From Rutstroemia sp. NJR-2017a BVV2 (Eukaryota > Ascomycota > Leotiomycetes > Helotiales > Rutstroemiaceae), in contig NJPS01000034.1 of assembly GCA_002946415.1 (NCBI GenBank), positions 682,001-746,000 of the forward strand: a stretch of 64,000 nucleotides of DNA, given 5' to 3'. The notes under the pieces are model-generated. The model was not told the DNA's origin and did not search any database. It was given only the letters and a program-made list of their open reading frames with translations. The position numbers and the translations under genes are program-made. This document shows, in pieces, positions 1 through 12,859 of the stretch. How positions within the stretch are numbered: the stretch's first letter is position 1; every line of letters begins with the position of its first letter.

Positions 1-1256
1 GGACCTCCAAAGTCACCTGCGTGGTCGGTAACCTCGGCGATCCCAACCTTGGCCTCTCTTCATCCGACTGGAAACTCGTCTCCGAAACCGCCAACGTCAT
101 CATCCACAACGGCGCACAAGTTCACTGGGTCTATCCTTACAAGAACCTCAAACCAGCCAACGTTCAAGGAACCCTCGATATCCTTACTCTCTGCTCAACC
201 GGCATCCCTAAGCGCCTTTCCTTCGTCTCCTCCACCTCTGTTCTTGACACAGATCACTTCGTCAAGCAATCCCAGTCCGGCGTCCTCGTCTCTGAAGACG
301 ACGATCTCTCTGGCTCCGCCAAAGGTCTCGGCACTGGTTACGGCCAATCTAAATGGGTATCCGAGTATCTCGTCCGTGCCGCCGGCGCCAAAGGTCTCCG
401 CGGGACTGTCATCCGTCCAGGCTACATTACGGGTGACAAATCTACCGGCATCACCAACACTGATGATTTCCTGATCCGCATGGTCAAAGGTTGTATCCAG
501 CTTAACTGCCGTCCCCGTATAACCAATACCGTGAATCAAGTCCCTGTGAACCACGTCGCCAGAATCGTCGTAGCAGCTGCGCTCTCGCCACCAAAGACAC
601 CCTTGGGCGTCGTACAAGTTACGTCACATCCGAGATTGACATTCTCGGAGTACTTGAGTTTCTTGGAGAAATATGGATATGAGGCTCCCGAGGTAGATTA
701 CGAGGTTTGGAGTGGCAAGTTGAAGGACTATGCGGCAGACACGACGGAGGGGAGGGAACAGCATGCCTTGTGAGTTTTATTTTCCATTTCGTCAACTGCT
801 GCTTTCACTAAAAGTAACCCGATTGCCCCTGCCTTCTTGCTTCCTCTATTTCCCCACTCCCATCCTCACTACCTCCTCATTCTAACTACCCTTACCACCT
901 AACCTTCCCTCTACCACCACAAACCAAAAACTAACACCCCGTCTCACAGGATGCCCCTTTACCACTTCGCTACGACCGCCCTTCCCGCCGACACCATCGC
1001 CCCTGAGATGTCCGACAGCAACGCCGCCACTGCACTCAAATCCGACGCGCGTTTCACGCATCAAGATCTTTCTGCTGGCGCGTGCGTCGACGAGGAGATC
1101 ATGGGCAGGTATATAGCTTACCTAGTAGGCATCGGATTTATGCCTTCGCCTACTGCAGCCGGTGCAAGCGGAGCTAAGAATCTGCCTGATATCAAGATCA
1201 GTCCGGAGCAGAAAATTGCGCTGTTGAGGGTAGGCGGGAGGGGTGCTTTGGTTTAA
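1..1256 (+). CDS. LYS2: L-2-aminoadipate reductase (alpha-aminoadipate semialdehyde dehydrogenase), 3' part
   Basis: This is the C-terminal ~357 residues of the large fungal lysine-biosynthesis enzyme (about 1,400 aa in the family); the adenylation and carrier domains lie left of the window. It is the NAD(P)H-dependent thioester-reductase (Rossmann, extended SDR) domain that releases aminoadipate semialdehyde from the phosphopantetheine arm. Visible marks are the NVIIHNGAQVHWVYPY stretch, the SSTSV strand, the catalytic-type Tyr-x-x-x-Lys in GTGYGQSKWVSEYLV and RPGYITGD. The frame is open from base 3. Exon 3-769, intron 770-949 (GTGAGT donor, CTAAC branch site, CACAG acceptor), last exon 950-1256, TAA stop. 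Homology is clear; the 5' end is cut only by the window edge. Confidence 0.93.
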
Positions 1257-2811
1257 AGAATTGAGGAAAAATGTTGAATGAAGTGAGAGAGTGATTTAGA
1301 TTTCTTAAGAAGAGAAGATGATAGATAGAATGATATGTGCTTTGGGGATTTGCACCTCATCTCATCTCATCTCATCTATCCACCTACCCTTTGTAATGTC
1401 GGAAAACATAGGACAAGAAAACAAAAATAGACCAAAACTAGATGTCATTTCCATTCTACTTTGGTCAAATCTATTATACTCACGCGTTCTCGAAAATGAA
1501 ATAAAAAGACCTTTTCCTTTTCCACATCTAAAGACATGATGGCGTATTTGCCGTGGTAATATTTCCCATCCATTCTCTCCTTATTCTCCAACACCATCAA
1601 AAACCCATTCACTCACTCACTCTCACTAATACCTAGGTAGGTAGCTAGTCACGATATTCATTTTCATGTTGCGTTTGAACTTTTTGAAAAAGGGTTCTTT
1701 CATTTAATCTCGTCTGATTTCTCATTCTCATCCCATCTCATTCCTGATTTGGTTCTCATCTTAACTATCTACTTTTTTTATGTAGGGTGCGTGGCGCTTC
1801 CTCTCTCTTTGGTCTCTGTCCGCCCCCACTCTATCCATCGACCCGTTGCGTTCTCTTAGGACGATATCCATGCTGCGGGGGTTTTTCCTTCACGGTCCTT
1901 TCCTTGTCTCCATTTTCAGCATATCTGCAGCCGCGTCGACCCCATCTCCATCTCCAACCCCAACCTCAGCAGCCACGCCCCCAACTTTTCCACCCCCAAT
2001 TCCCTGCCCTCTCTACACCACACTCCGCTTCCCCTTTCCCCATCCCATGCCCTCCCACAAGTATCCATCCTCTCCCTCCTCAAAAAATCCAGACGTAAAA
2101 CCCAAGCAAAAACGAAACCCCCATTCCCGCAACCAACCAAATCAGACCAACCCACAACCCAAACCCAACTATGCTCCCCTGCAAAACCCCGAAACGATTC
2201 GTTCGAAAGACCGAACAATGTAAAAAAGCAACGACAACACCACATACACATAAAACGAAAAAAGGGTAAGTCAGCCCTGAAATAAAGAATCGATACATAC
2301 TATACAAATAATTAAACCACGACTTTGCATATCCCCCTGTCAAGTTTCGCCCATTCCGGACGGACATTCCCCCCTGAGTAAAGTTTTTTCGCCATTCTCC
2401 CCTCACACACCGGAAAACAGAACACAACGCCTGAGACTATGTAAAAGACTTGACTGGCAGAGGCAGGAAAACAGAGACGAGGAGATGAATATGTAAGATG
2501 CCGGTTTGTAGTGCTGTGCTACGCCAAAAAAACATACAACGACAACAAGCGCTGTGCAAGTATATGTGTATTTCCGCATCTACGTTCTTCGCCTGTGGAG
2601 AACGCAATGGAATGATGATAAGTAGTATATGGTCAATAGGAGAAGGAGGCAAGCTTCTGCTCCTCCTTTGGTGTACCACACCAGCTTCACGAAGAGGTGC
2701 GGCTAGCGAGAAGAACTGGAAGTGGCTTCACCACTCAGTCTCGCCGTTCCCTGATCTTTGAAGCACGAGTTTAAAAAGAAAGAAGGTTAAGGCCAAGCAA
2801 CCATGTGAGAA
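1257..2811. other. Intergenic, convergent 3' ends of LYS2 and the LIM-binding gene
   Basis: No convincing gene. It holds a short TCTCA pentamer run near 1357-1378 and a strongly pyrimidine-rich stretch about 1780-2100 (+ strand). Open frames in that stretch are Pro/Ser-rich composition artefacts on both strands. It probably contains the two 3' UTRs. Confidence 0.6.
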
Positions 2812-5262
2812 CTAGGCCTGATTGCCCTTCTGCCTCTTTGTCATGCGCGGACTGGGTTTGACGCCGGGTTTTCCCGTCCCATTAACCTGACCTTCGTCTT
2901 CTGCCTTCACGGTGCTTGGTCTCCGTCGCTTGTTACTTGCATTAGGACTCGTGTTCGCACTAGGACCGCTGGATGTAGTGCCGTGTTGACTTTGTTGAAG
3001 TTGCATACCAGGTGCTTGCGCTGGACTTCCACCCATGTGAGGTGATCCTTCCGGTAGTTGAAGATGTGCAGCTGCAGGTGATGCGCCAACTGGGAAATTG
3101 GTCATTCCGGGAGTTCGTGGTCCGGAAGGATTTTGTTGCCCATTGTTGGCTCCATTGGCTACCTGTGCGACATATTGGTTAAGCGCCTCGTAAGGGGAAA
3201 GTGACGAGTTCTGGTGCGAATAGTGGAACAAAGGGTTCATCTGTCCTAGAACCTCTACAAACTAATAGATTGTCAACTGCGATGGTCACTTTCCGCATCT
3301 GTATTCTGGGGAACATACCTCTAGAAATCGAAACACCGCATGTGTAATACCCATACGTTCATTAACCAATGTATCGGGGATATCAATTTCTGGTGGTGCA
3401 GTTGGCGGCGATTTCATGGCCTTTTGCTTCTTTTTGTTCATTTCGGGAGATGGTTTTCCGTCGGCTCCAGAATTCAAAATTTTCCACTCTTTATTCCAAT
3501 TGTGCAGCGGTCTTGCAGCTTCCAAAACCTTACTACGAGGAACGTACTCTTCGTGTTCGCTCGTCACAAATTCAAGCAATTCGATCTTCTGGTCTCCGTC
3601 CAGATGAGCGCGTAACGAACCAGTAGCGACCAGCTAGAGTACTTGTTAGAAGATAACGTGATGTAGCTTGGTAGAAAGACTTACTTGAGAACCATTATCG
3701 AACCAGTAAACGAAGCTGGCATTTTGACTTTCAATATAATGCCCAGCCGGCAATGCCTTCTCGGTGCCCTTTTCCAGAATCATCTGCATATTTTTGACAC
3801 CACTGTCGAAATGCGTATAGAAGTACCGTGGAAGAGCAGGAAACGTAATTTCGTACTGCTTATTCGAGTGTTCATCGTTGACAAAAACCGAATGGCGCAA
3901 AACTCCCTTGGGGGAGAAGAACTGCTCAACAAAGGCGCCCCAATACCCTAAGTCATCTTTTTGTTTCATGCCTTCGGCGACTAGCCGTTGAACCCCGTTG
4001 GCCATATAAGCTGCAAGTGGCTTGGTCTGTTTTCCAAACGCACTAAGATGTTCACCGAACTGTATTAATCGCATCAAGGATTGGCCTTTGATCTTGTCAC
4101 CCTGCCTTGCAGCTTGCTGTAATGACGCATTTTGCTGAGCCTGAAGTTGCTGAGCCTGAAGTATCGCCGCAGTGTGTTGTTGCTGCTGCTGCTGGGTGAG
4201 TCCTCCGGGTACCTGCTGAGCTTGCATGGCTGGTTGCTGAGCAGCTTGAGATTGAGGGGTCGAGGCTTGTTGAGGGGGTTGTGACTGGCCCTGAGGCTGA
4301 TTTTGATTTTGTTGCTGAGAAGCCGCTGCGGCCTGGGCTTGTTGAGCTTGCTGTTGCTGAGCTTGCTGTTGTTGCTGTTGCTGCTGTTGTTGGGCAGCTG
4401 CTTGGGCTTGCTGCATATTCTGTATTTGCTGAGTGGTCAATTGCCCGGGTTGTCCCGGCTGATTATGCGCCGCGTGGTTTTGGGCATTTTGGTGCTGTTG
4501 GAGAGCCATGTGTTGCGCGATCATCTGCTGCTGATGTTGTTGCTGCGAATTTTGTTAATATGATGATGATTATCAAAAACCAAACAAAGTTCCTCACCTG
4601 CGCCTGTTGTTGAGCTTGTTGCTGTTCCATAGAATGCTGCGCCTGTTGTTGTTGTGCCGCGAGGTGTTGTGGTAAATTTATTGGCCGTGCCATCGGAGTA
4701 GCACCTCGCATCGCAAATTGCGCGTTCATCTGCGCTGCTGCCATTGGATTCATCCCATTTGGCATTGCAACTGGTATCCCGCTATACTGTTGCGCCATTA
4801 TGGCCTGACGCCGTTGCTGTGCTGCTTGATGTTGCATCATTTGGTGTTGCTGCATTAATTGTGGGTTAACTAGCATGGCAAAAGGGATTCATTAGCAAAG
4901 AAGTCGATAACGCGTGAGAAACATGGACAAGGCGAGAGAAGTAGAGAAGAACATGACTCACAATTCATTGCCTGTTGCTGTTGTTGGTACAATGCCTGCT
5001 GGTTAGGATTCAAATGCTGTAATGCATGTGCATTTGGCCCTCCAGCTCCGGGTGGCATACCTGCCATCATAGCGCCGGCTTGACTAACTTGAGGACCTCC
5101 TGGAGCAGATACGCCCATATGCATTTGTTGAGGCATGCCCTGACCAGGTTGGCCTTGGTGACCCGGATTGTGTGGCATCCCCGCCATATGACCCTGAGGA
5201 ACACCTGGATGCTGAAGTCCTGGATATGGTGAGTGTGCCTGTTGTGCCAGACTCGTCATCAT
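2812..5262 (-). CDS. LIM-domain-binding (LDB/SEUSS-type) transcriptional co-regulator, PtaB/Mfg1-like
   Basis: Five exons (5262-4962, 4869-4598, 4542-3685, 3633-3319, 3261-2812) join in phase to give 731 aa; the introns are 51-92 nt. The N-terminal ~330 residues are Gln/Met/Pro/Gly-rich with polyQ and QA runs. The LIM_bind core follows: QSLMRLIQFGEHLSAF, GYWGAFVEQFFSPKGVLRHSV, FPALPRYFYTHFDSG, FVYWFDNGSQ, and after an intron a segment ending in GITHAVFRFLEV. The C-terminus is disordered and basic, with KRRRPS and TKRQKG-like nuclear signals. In Aspergillus and Candida, members (PtaB, Mfg1) act with Flo8/SomA-type factors in adhesion, development and biofilm formation. The role here is inferred from family. 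The start is the first of two adjacent Met codons. Confidence 0.88.
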
Positions 5263-8200
5263 CTTGCTTAATGTCGATAATCCACGGGAGGTGGATATCG
5301 AACGGCTTTCGAATAATCACCAATCGTAATCCTATCCTAACCAATCCAAATCCCTATAGGTGCATGCGCCTCGGGCCACAAAATCCACCTCCGCCGTCGT
5401 TCGCACAGAAAGTTTTTTCCACAACCACGCCGTTATTCCACGTCAGATCTGAATCGAAACCAGCAATTATCTTTCGGATGTTGTTGATATAGTTGTGGCC
5501 TGTCGAATACAGTGTCGTCGCGAAGGTAATGCAGGCTAAATCCCGATCGCGCACGATGATCACTCAAAGTGGGTACTCTATTATTTGGAACCGCGATTGT
5601 ACCTTGGTCGGTCGAAGATTGTGAAAACAACAAGAATCGAAGGATCGAGGGGATTTCGCAGAGAATGGTAAACACGATGATATAAGTGGCAGAATGAGTC
5701 GAGCACAGCAGCGAAAGTGCGACGATCAGGTCGCCTGTTTATAAAAGAGCCGCCTCGAGTGAAAAAGTCGTGTCGCTCGTCTCGTCTCGTCTGTTCTCCA
5801 ACCTCGCCGATATGTAATCCGCGAGTCTTTTGGGGCGAGAGTCGGGTAAGGTTAGGTGAAAAGAATAAAATTAATAAACAAAAAATAAGAATTGGCAATA
5901 AGCAAAAGCATGCGCAAATGGAAAAAAGAATATAACAATGATCCTTTGGGCGAGTAGAGGGGACTCGAAGATTGTCGCGCAAAAGGAGAATCCGGGGATG
6001 GACAATAACCTGAAGCTCAGAGCTGTTCTGGAACTTATTTTCCAGGAATCCTTGCGGTGGGAGGGCGTGCGGCGTGATTTTGTCAGTTAGAAGGCGAAGA
6101 GACTCAGAGAACCCTGGGCGACAGAAACGGAGTACGGTTGTACGGTTGTACGGTGTTACGGTGTTTGTACGGTGGTACAATTAAGACAAGTCGGGGGACA
6201 GTTTGAACTATGAAAATTGGCGCAACTCCGTGTACTTGGGATGTACGTATTGTATTGTATTGGTGGTGGGTGTGGGCGGGTGTGGGTGGGTGCGTTGGGG
6301 TTTCCACGTTCTGTTCTATGTTCTATGGTGAAGGGTGAGGGTGAGGGTGAAGGGTGGGAGGAAAGAGCGTTAGAGATTGGGGCAGAGTAGAGGTCTGAGA
6401 TTTGTTGTACTGTGTAGATAAGTCGCACGTTGCACATCGGTGGAGCGAAGAGCGACGAGGTTGCGGTGGTTGCACTTCTTAGTTCACTTTCACAGTTGTG
6501 GTTGTTGTAGGGTCAAAACGTGGATTGCTGGGAACAACACCGCCATCTGCACTTGTCTGCGCTTGTCTGCACTGGAGAGTCCTAATGATCTGCCCAGGCC
6601 TGGCTCCCACCCAATGAATTGCCAGACAGATTCACGGAGCGAGCACAGAAGTACCTCCACACGGAAGATCGAAGGAGAATACAGGTATGGGACCTCTTTG
6701 CAAAAACTCGATTAATGACAAAACACGAACAAGGTGAAGCAAGCAAGCAAACGGCCATGAATAATGGGAGACGTCAGACGCCACACGCCAGAAAGAGGCC
6801 GTTCCCGTCTTCACCGTAGAATTCATGACAAGATTCGGGGAATAAAGTCCCCCCCAAAAGCAATCGTGATTTGTGTGCCTTGGGGGTGTGATGCGTGATT
6901 TGTGGTGAATAAATGTTTAAAAATAGAAATAGAAACAAAACCGAAACAGAAGCAGCGTGTCTCCCGTCCCCCACAAGCAAACAATCACTATTATTCCAAT
7001 TATATGTCGGCAGTGCTCTTTTGACAGATATGCCCATGGAAGTCTCTCAGTACCCTTCCACCAAGTAGATCTATTCAACTATCAAGTACTAACGATACCT
7101 TCATCCACTCTGACACCAGTCCCTTCTTCACCACCACGGTTTGCGGCTACGCTCAATGATGTGCCACCTGACAGCATTTCAAATACAAAGACGAAAAGCA
7201 GCGAACAGGACGGAAACCCAAACTGCGACCCCAGCAGGATTTAGCTCTCCCAGTTCCTTTTCTTTGCTTGCCAGTAGCTCTCGCTCACCTGAGCAAGAGC
7301 GGCTGGTGGAGTTGAAGGTTATCGCAAACCTACCATCACGTGACTTACCAGCCTCATCGCATCTAGCGCGTAATCGACATTCGCTTACGGAAAGCTCTGA
7401 CTTCTCCAATATAAATTTTTTCTTCTAAACTTCTATAGCTTCAACTTTTTCTTCCCACAATGTCCTCAGTTTTTCTCGACAACGCGTCGCATACCAGCAA
7501 AAGGAGCGCAGACTAGTAGTGTCTCGTGTTCCAATTGCAGCAGTCATGGCGACAACCATTGACTGAATTCCATCAACAGGAAAAGGTATGTTTATGGTCC
7601 TTCCATCCATTTCCCCTCATCTTCCCTCACTTCTTATGATGACAATTCATTGAAACTTCTTTTCCCAAATTAATCGACCATGATTAAAATTACGCTGTTC
7701 GAGAGATACCTACGGGTTGATCTTGTTACTTGCCAGTACATGTTGTCTGAAGAATCTTCCTTCTTCTCTTTCACTGTCATCGTTGAAGAAGACATTTTGC
7801 TGACCATGCAAAGATTTTTTTGCTTTCTTCCTAGGGCTTCCTAAGGCTGGTCTGCCTACGTGCAGCCGGCTACAACGCCGCAATGCAACATTGCCCCGGA
7901 ACCGAGAGATGTGCCGCCATTGTCTGACAATGCGCATAGATGATTCGATTTGATCACTGTCTTGCACATTTTGCTATCAACATGACAATTTTGACTAATC
8001 TTCAGCCTGCATTGGCTACTACAATTCATCTTAAGGTCAGTTCAAACAATTTTTTGTACCCCCCGCTTCGATGATGAAACACATACCACATTCGCAGTTT
8101 TCACTCGAGTCCTCGCCTTAGAACCTAAACAGAGGATAAATGAGGGCCAATTCTTCCTTGGATGTCTGATTGAAGCACATTAGCATATCATATTTTGTCA

Positions 8201-9229
8201 GCAAAACCTTGGTACATCATGCTAACATTTACATGAAGATAGAAGTTTTTTCATACCAAATCTTCGAGTTCTCTGCGAGGGAAGACATTTCATCATCCAA
8301 AGGTGAGGACGGATCCGCGCGACAGTCATCCAACAACTAGCATAGCAGAAGAATATAATACTGGCTTCAATACCTCTCACTCTTCACTGTCACTGTGATT
8401 ATTATACACAACACCGTCGTCCTTGCCAAACACTCTGGCCCTTACCTCCCTTCCCATCGAGGATCGGTTCAATCTGTGGTATAGGCCTATTTTTGGAGCA
8501 AGAAGATTGATATTCGTCCGATTACTCACCGAGGTATTCTCTTTCCTTTTCGGAGGATGTGGATATTTTGGTCCATATCTTTTGGTCAACAAATTTTTTA
8601 TCTATCATAGATTTGCAAATATTGCATAAACACCAATCAAAATAACAATTCTCAAGATGTAATACTTCCGCTAATGTGAAAATGTCTGCTGTATACAAGT
8701 AACTCACTGGCAATCTAATGTATTTAATATGTCACCTTTCGGAAAACATGACTGAGACTATGGATGCTCTAGACATGATTTGTAGGATTTCCATTCTTCC
8801 TAGTTAACCCCTCCCCCCCTATTTCTTACCACACTCGAGTTTACACACCACATTCGACCTGTGCCTTTGATCCTATCCATCTCCCCATTTACTCCTTTTC
8901 CTATTCCCTTTTCTATCTTACAACCAAATTCCCGCTGATCCCAGGCGACTGAAGGGGAGAAATGCCAAACGACACCACCGTAAGTAAGCATTAGCGAGCC
9001 AGAAAGAAAAACGAGCAATTGAACCAAAAAGCCAAAGATATCCGCCGCCCACCACCAACCAATCTATACCTTCCATCCCCAAACCAAACCAAACCATTCC
9101 CCATCCCATGACCTAAAATCAAGAAACAAAAAAAAAAAGACCAGACCAGACGACCATAAGACCTCAATCCGACGACATACAGAGAAACGAGACGCCTATA
9201 TGGAAAGAAACATCCAACTCCCCACTCCC
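5263..9229. other. Long gene-free interval upstream of the LIM-binding gene
   Basis: About 4 kb between the start of the LIM-binding gene and the 3' end of the HbrB gene. No frame shows a recognisable domain. It includes a GTACGGTT-type short repeat (6132-6178), GT/GGGT-rich sequence about 6240-6360, AT-rich sequence about 8000-8800 and a poly-A run near 9128. The right end probably carries the HbrB 3' UTR; the left part is promoter and 5' UTR of a developmental regulator. Open frames such as 5581-6180 (-) look fortuitous. Confidence 0.5.
6132..6178. repeat. Short degenerate GTACGGTT tandem repeat
   Basis: About five imperfect copies of an 8-9 base unit built on TACGGT, in the upstream region of the LIM-binding gene. 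No coding context is evident. Confidence 0.7.
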
Positions 9230-11941
9230 TCACAAATTCCCAAACTCCCCCACCCCTCCCCCTCCACCACACGCCCCCGTCTTCACCCTCCCCCCCACCA
9301 ACCCCCTCCGATTCCTCCCCGTCCGCCCTCTCCCCAACCAATTCAACTTGAGCCCCCTCCCCAAATCCTCCATCTTCTCCTGCGCGTCTTCATCTCCCAC
9401 CGCAGCGCCGCGCATCCCCACCGAACTCAGCACGCTCATGCACTGCAACATGCGCCCCACCGTCTCCGTCAGCATCTTCGACGAATCCTCCACATCCGCT
9501 CGCCTGCGCTCGCGCGCACTCAGCCCCGTTCCCAGCCCCGTAGCCGCAGCCGCACCCGGATGCGTCGAGCTCGGCGTAAACGGCCGCGGCGGAATCGGCA
9601 TCCCGATACCTGTCAGACCGAGCCCCTGATCGGATCCATACGAGACATTCGAGATGGCGCGGCTTCTGCTGCCGGCGGCATCGCCTACGCTAGAGGCGCT
9701 CCCGCCGCCGCCGCCGAGGAGCGTGGTGTTTGGTGAGGAGTACGAGCCGTGCGAGGGGTCGAGGGAGATGGCGGTTGAGGGGCGGCCCTGTGAGTCGGGG
9801 GATAGGGAGCGCAGGTCGGAGGACGGGGGGATGGAGAGCGAGATGGAGTCGAGGGAGAGCCGGGAGAAGAGCGTTTTGAGGGTTTCGAAGCGCGGGAGGA
9901 TGACGGTGTCGCGGTAGGCGATGAGGACGATTTTGCGGACTTCGAGGGTTTGGGTAAGGGGGGTTGGGGGTTGGGAGGAAGAGGAGGAGGAGGATGGGGG
10001 ATGAGGTATAGGGAGAGCGCCCCAGAAGTCGCGCGCGGCGTCGGGGGACATGAGGGGGCCGTGGCCGGAGAACTCGAGGTCGAGAGGGAGGAATACGGCT
10101 TGCATGTAGGGTAAGACGGAGGTGAAAGTGAAGAGCCACATTTCGACGAGGTGTGGGACGAGGCGGTCGTCAGGGATGCGGTGGAGGGTTTGGTCGAGGG
10201 ATTTGAAGCCGGTGATGAGGAGATCGCGGAGGTCTTCGATAATGACGTTGGGGGAGCGCTTTTGAATGCAGCGTTGGATGTGAAGACTGAGTTTTGTGAG
10301 TATGGAGTATGGTGGAACTGACAGGATTGTGGAGGGTGCGAATGGACTTACGTGACTAGGCGGTTGATGTCTTCTACGCACAACCGGAGATCTTCACCCT
10401 CAAAGATGATGAGTAGCTTTGCTCGCAGAAATGGCCATGCGTCGTCTGCTCCCATGGTGCTCACGCCCAATTTTGAGAGATCCGAATTATCAAATCCATA
10501 AAGACTAGAAGGATACCCAAAGCTTGCACCACCTGAGCCTAGATAAGATGCGCCGCCAGCTGAACCAAGACTCGAAGGTCCCGGCCATTCGTTGCTGGTT
10601 TGATAAGACAACTCTCCTTCTCTCAGAGCCGACTCTGCCTTCTCCTCTTTCTTTTTGTCCCTCAGAGCTCTTCCACCGTGCCGGAGATCTAAGCCGCTCA
10701 TGCTCTTCGCAAAACTCGTAGACGTTGGCCCGGGACTTGGGGGTAGGTTGAAATTGTATAAGCTGCTGGGGGCGCTTGGATCTACCGGCTTCGAGTTTGA
10801 TGCAGCTGACGACAATGGCAAGTGGTGGTCTTCCTTGCTACTTAATTTGTGCTTCTGTCTAGACAAGAAGTGGTGTTTATGCTTTTCCTTGTCCTTCTCC
10901 TTCTCCTTTTCGGGCTGTGCAGTATCGATGGGCCGTATTGTTGCGACAGAGGAATTCGACATGTTGTACATACTCGAAGCACCTATATTATCTGTAAATT
11001 CGTCAGTACTTCCGCGCCTTTTTGTATATTATAAGAATAGACATACTGGGACTTGGGAGAGCCCCAGACTTTGCTTCCTTATCCTTGCTTATGCTAATCT
11101 TCCCCGGCCTGGAGAACAGTTTCACCTTGGATTTCTCCGTCTTTGCAGGTTTCTCAGGATATTGCAAAATGCGATGCTCATATTCACTTGTAGGAGTAAC
11201 TGCTGGTGATGATCCAGGAGATTTGGGAAATGCGACATTCGCTGCAGTCTGGGCAGCACTGGCGCTTCCACCCAGTAGTCCATTATGATATGCCTGTCCA
11301 CTAAATGTAAGATCTCGCGGACCGGAAGCTTCAGTTAAGCTCAAAACTGGCGGAGATGCAGGGCCTTTAGAAGGTCTGCGACCGCCGGACTCGTTCGCCG
11401 AGGTGTCTATCTGGGTCGGCGCGGTCTGCGACCTTTGTCGCGCATGTTGCGATTGGTGTTGCATGGCCGCCTGGGCAGCTATTTGACTCGCATTAAGTCC
11501 CGTATTTACGTTCGCCATATTTCCCAAGTTTGAAGTAGCAGCCGTCGGAAGATAGGCTTCGAAGGAACCCTGAGTCTGCGAGTGTTTGCGTCCGTGACCT
11601 CTAAAATCACTAATTGAAGATTTCGCGGCGACGGTCAATGGCGACGCATTCCTCGAGGGCGTGTCACTGCGAACTTGAGCGAGGGTCGGTCTTGAGAAGT
11701 TCTGGAGGCTGGTCGCACTAGAGTTACTTTTCGGTTGCGCGTAAAAGGGTCGCGGGGGGGCAGGCGCATTCTGCGACTGAGGTCGAGCTTTGTTGCCGGC
11801 AAGGGAGGGTGGTGGAGGTAAGTCTTCGGACGACGAGGACTCAACTCTTTGTAACGAGGGTCGTTGCGCTGAAGGAGGTTGCACAATTGGAGAGAAGCTC
11901 CCTGGAGCCCTTGGCACAGAAGGCCCTGTCGATTGTGACAT
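9230..11941 (-). CDS. TORC2 subunit, HbrB/Bit61/PRR5 family
   Basis: Three exons (11941-11047, 10991-10352, 10286-9230; introns 55 and 65 nt) give 863 aa. The N-terminal half is disordered, Ser/Pro/Gln-rich, with a charged KEKEKDKEKHKHHFLSRQKH patch. The HbrB domain covers roughly residues 440-650: DAWPFLRAKLLIIFEGEDL, VEDINRLVTLHIQRCIQ, VIIEDLRDLLITGF, LVEMWLFTFTSVLPYMQAVFLPL and KIVLIAYRDTVILPRFETL. Family members (Bit61/Bit2 in yeast, PRR5/Protor in animals, HbrB in aspergilli) are accessory subunits of TOR complex 2 at the plasma membrane, acting on actin polarity and hyphal growth. The acidic PRR5-type tail is Gly/Ser-rich. The second acceptor was chosen because only it keeps both phase and the conserved LVT-HIQRC junction. 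Confidence 0.87.
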
Positions 11942-12415
11942 TGTACCTGTGCTCGAAGTGGGACTTCTTGTGTGTTTTGCGTTAGGCTTCTGGGCTACAA
12001 TAGCGGGGCATTGATTGTAGCGAGTGACTCGGAGTCTGGCGCATTTCTACCATGGGCGGACGAGGCTCTTCACAATAAAAAGTTGGGTGGAAAAGCTCAA
12101 ATCTCGAGGAAAGGGTAAGTTGCCAGTAATATGATGTCGCAGCGATGATATATGTACCATAATCCATGTTGATAAAAGGAATCAGTACCTAGTGATTTTG
12201 GGGCTGTTTGGGCTACTTTAGGCTTGTTCTATTCGCTGCCTTTGGCATTCCGTGCAAAGGTATAAGGTTAGTGGGGATATCTAAGCCTTGTTTCCGGCGC
12301 CAAACAAGGCAGGCCACCTTCCAGAGTCGGAATTCTCAACCCAGGCGACCGGTACTTGTCACAGCTACAGAAATTTCGTGAACACAGAGTCTGAACGAGT
12401 TGGCGCGGAGCAGAG
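11942..12415. promoter_or_regulatory. Bidirectional promoter region, HbrB (-) / GON7 (+)
   Basis: A 474-base divergent intergenic space with no ORF of note. It must contain both promoters. No element is confidently recognised. Confidence 0.5.
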
Positions 12416-12766
12416 ATGACGATACCGAACACTACTTCCCCTGCGGCTGAGGTCCAAGCCGACAGTTCGCACCAAATCCTCCATGCAACCTATTCTTCAC
12501 CCGACAGCGAAGCCTTCACGCACACGCACCAAATCCCCACTCCTGCAACAGACAAAGTTAGCGATAGGACGGCATACCTTGGTGCATTGAGGAAAGCCGT
12601 TATAGATATGCAGGAACGAATTAACAAGGAGTTAACGTCGCGGATGGAGGAAGATAAAGTTCGGGAGACGGGAGCTGCAAATGGAATTAAAAAGAATGGT
12701 GGGGTAGTTGATGAAGCAAAGGAAGAGGATAACTACGGCGAGGAGGTTGTGGAAGAGGAAGACTGA
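12416..12766 (+). CDS. GON7: EKC/KEOPS complex subunit Gon7
   Basis: Single-exon 116-aa acidic protein. Residues ~58-83 (AYLGALRKAVIDMQERINKE followed by LTSRMEE) match the one conserved helix of fungal Gon7, which reads TYLGxLRxxLxxxQxxINxxLTxRME. The rest is low-complexity and the tail is Glu-rich, as in the family (~120 aa). Gon7 binds Pcc1 in KEOPS, the complex that makes the t6A modification of ANN-decoding tRNAs and influences telomeres. It is convergent with VPS39, only 93 bases apart. Small size and weak conservation mean automated annotation often misses it. Confidence 0.75.
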   Translation: MTIPNTTSPAAEVQADSSHQILHATYSSPDSEAFTHTHQIPTPATDKVSDRTAYLGALRKAVIDMQERINKELTSRMEEDKVRETGAANGIKKNGGVVDEAKEEDNYGEEVVEEED

Positions 12767-12859
12767 AATGTGCTTCGTCAATGTGGATGTTCAATATTGC
12801 ATTCCCTACCATCCAGACTCCATCGCTATGTAATAATCGCTATACGAAAGAAATGAATA

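Noticed and set aside
195..617. Minus-strand frame inside LYS2
   Set aside because: Shadow of the conserved reductase domain on the other strand.
5581..6180. 199-codon minus-strand frame upstream of the LIM-binding gene
   Set aside because: No domain, biased composition, located where the 5' UTR/promoter is expected; no splice link to the gene was found.
9200..9917. Plus-strand Pro/Arg-rich frames opposite the HbrB last exon
   Set aside because: Antisense shadows of a GC-rich coding exon; the - strand carries the conserved HbrB domain.
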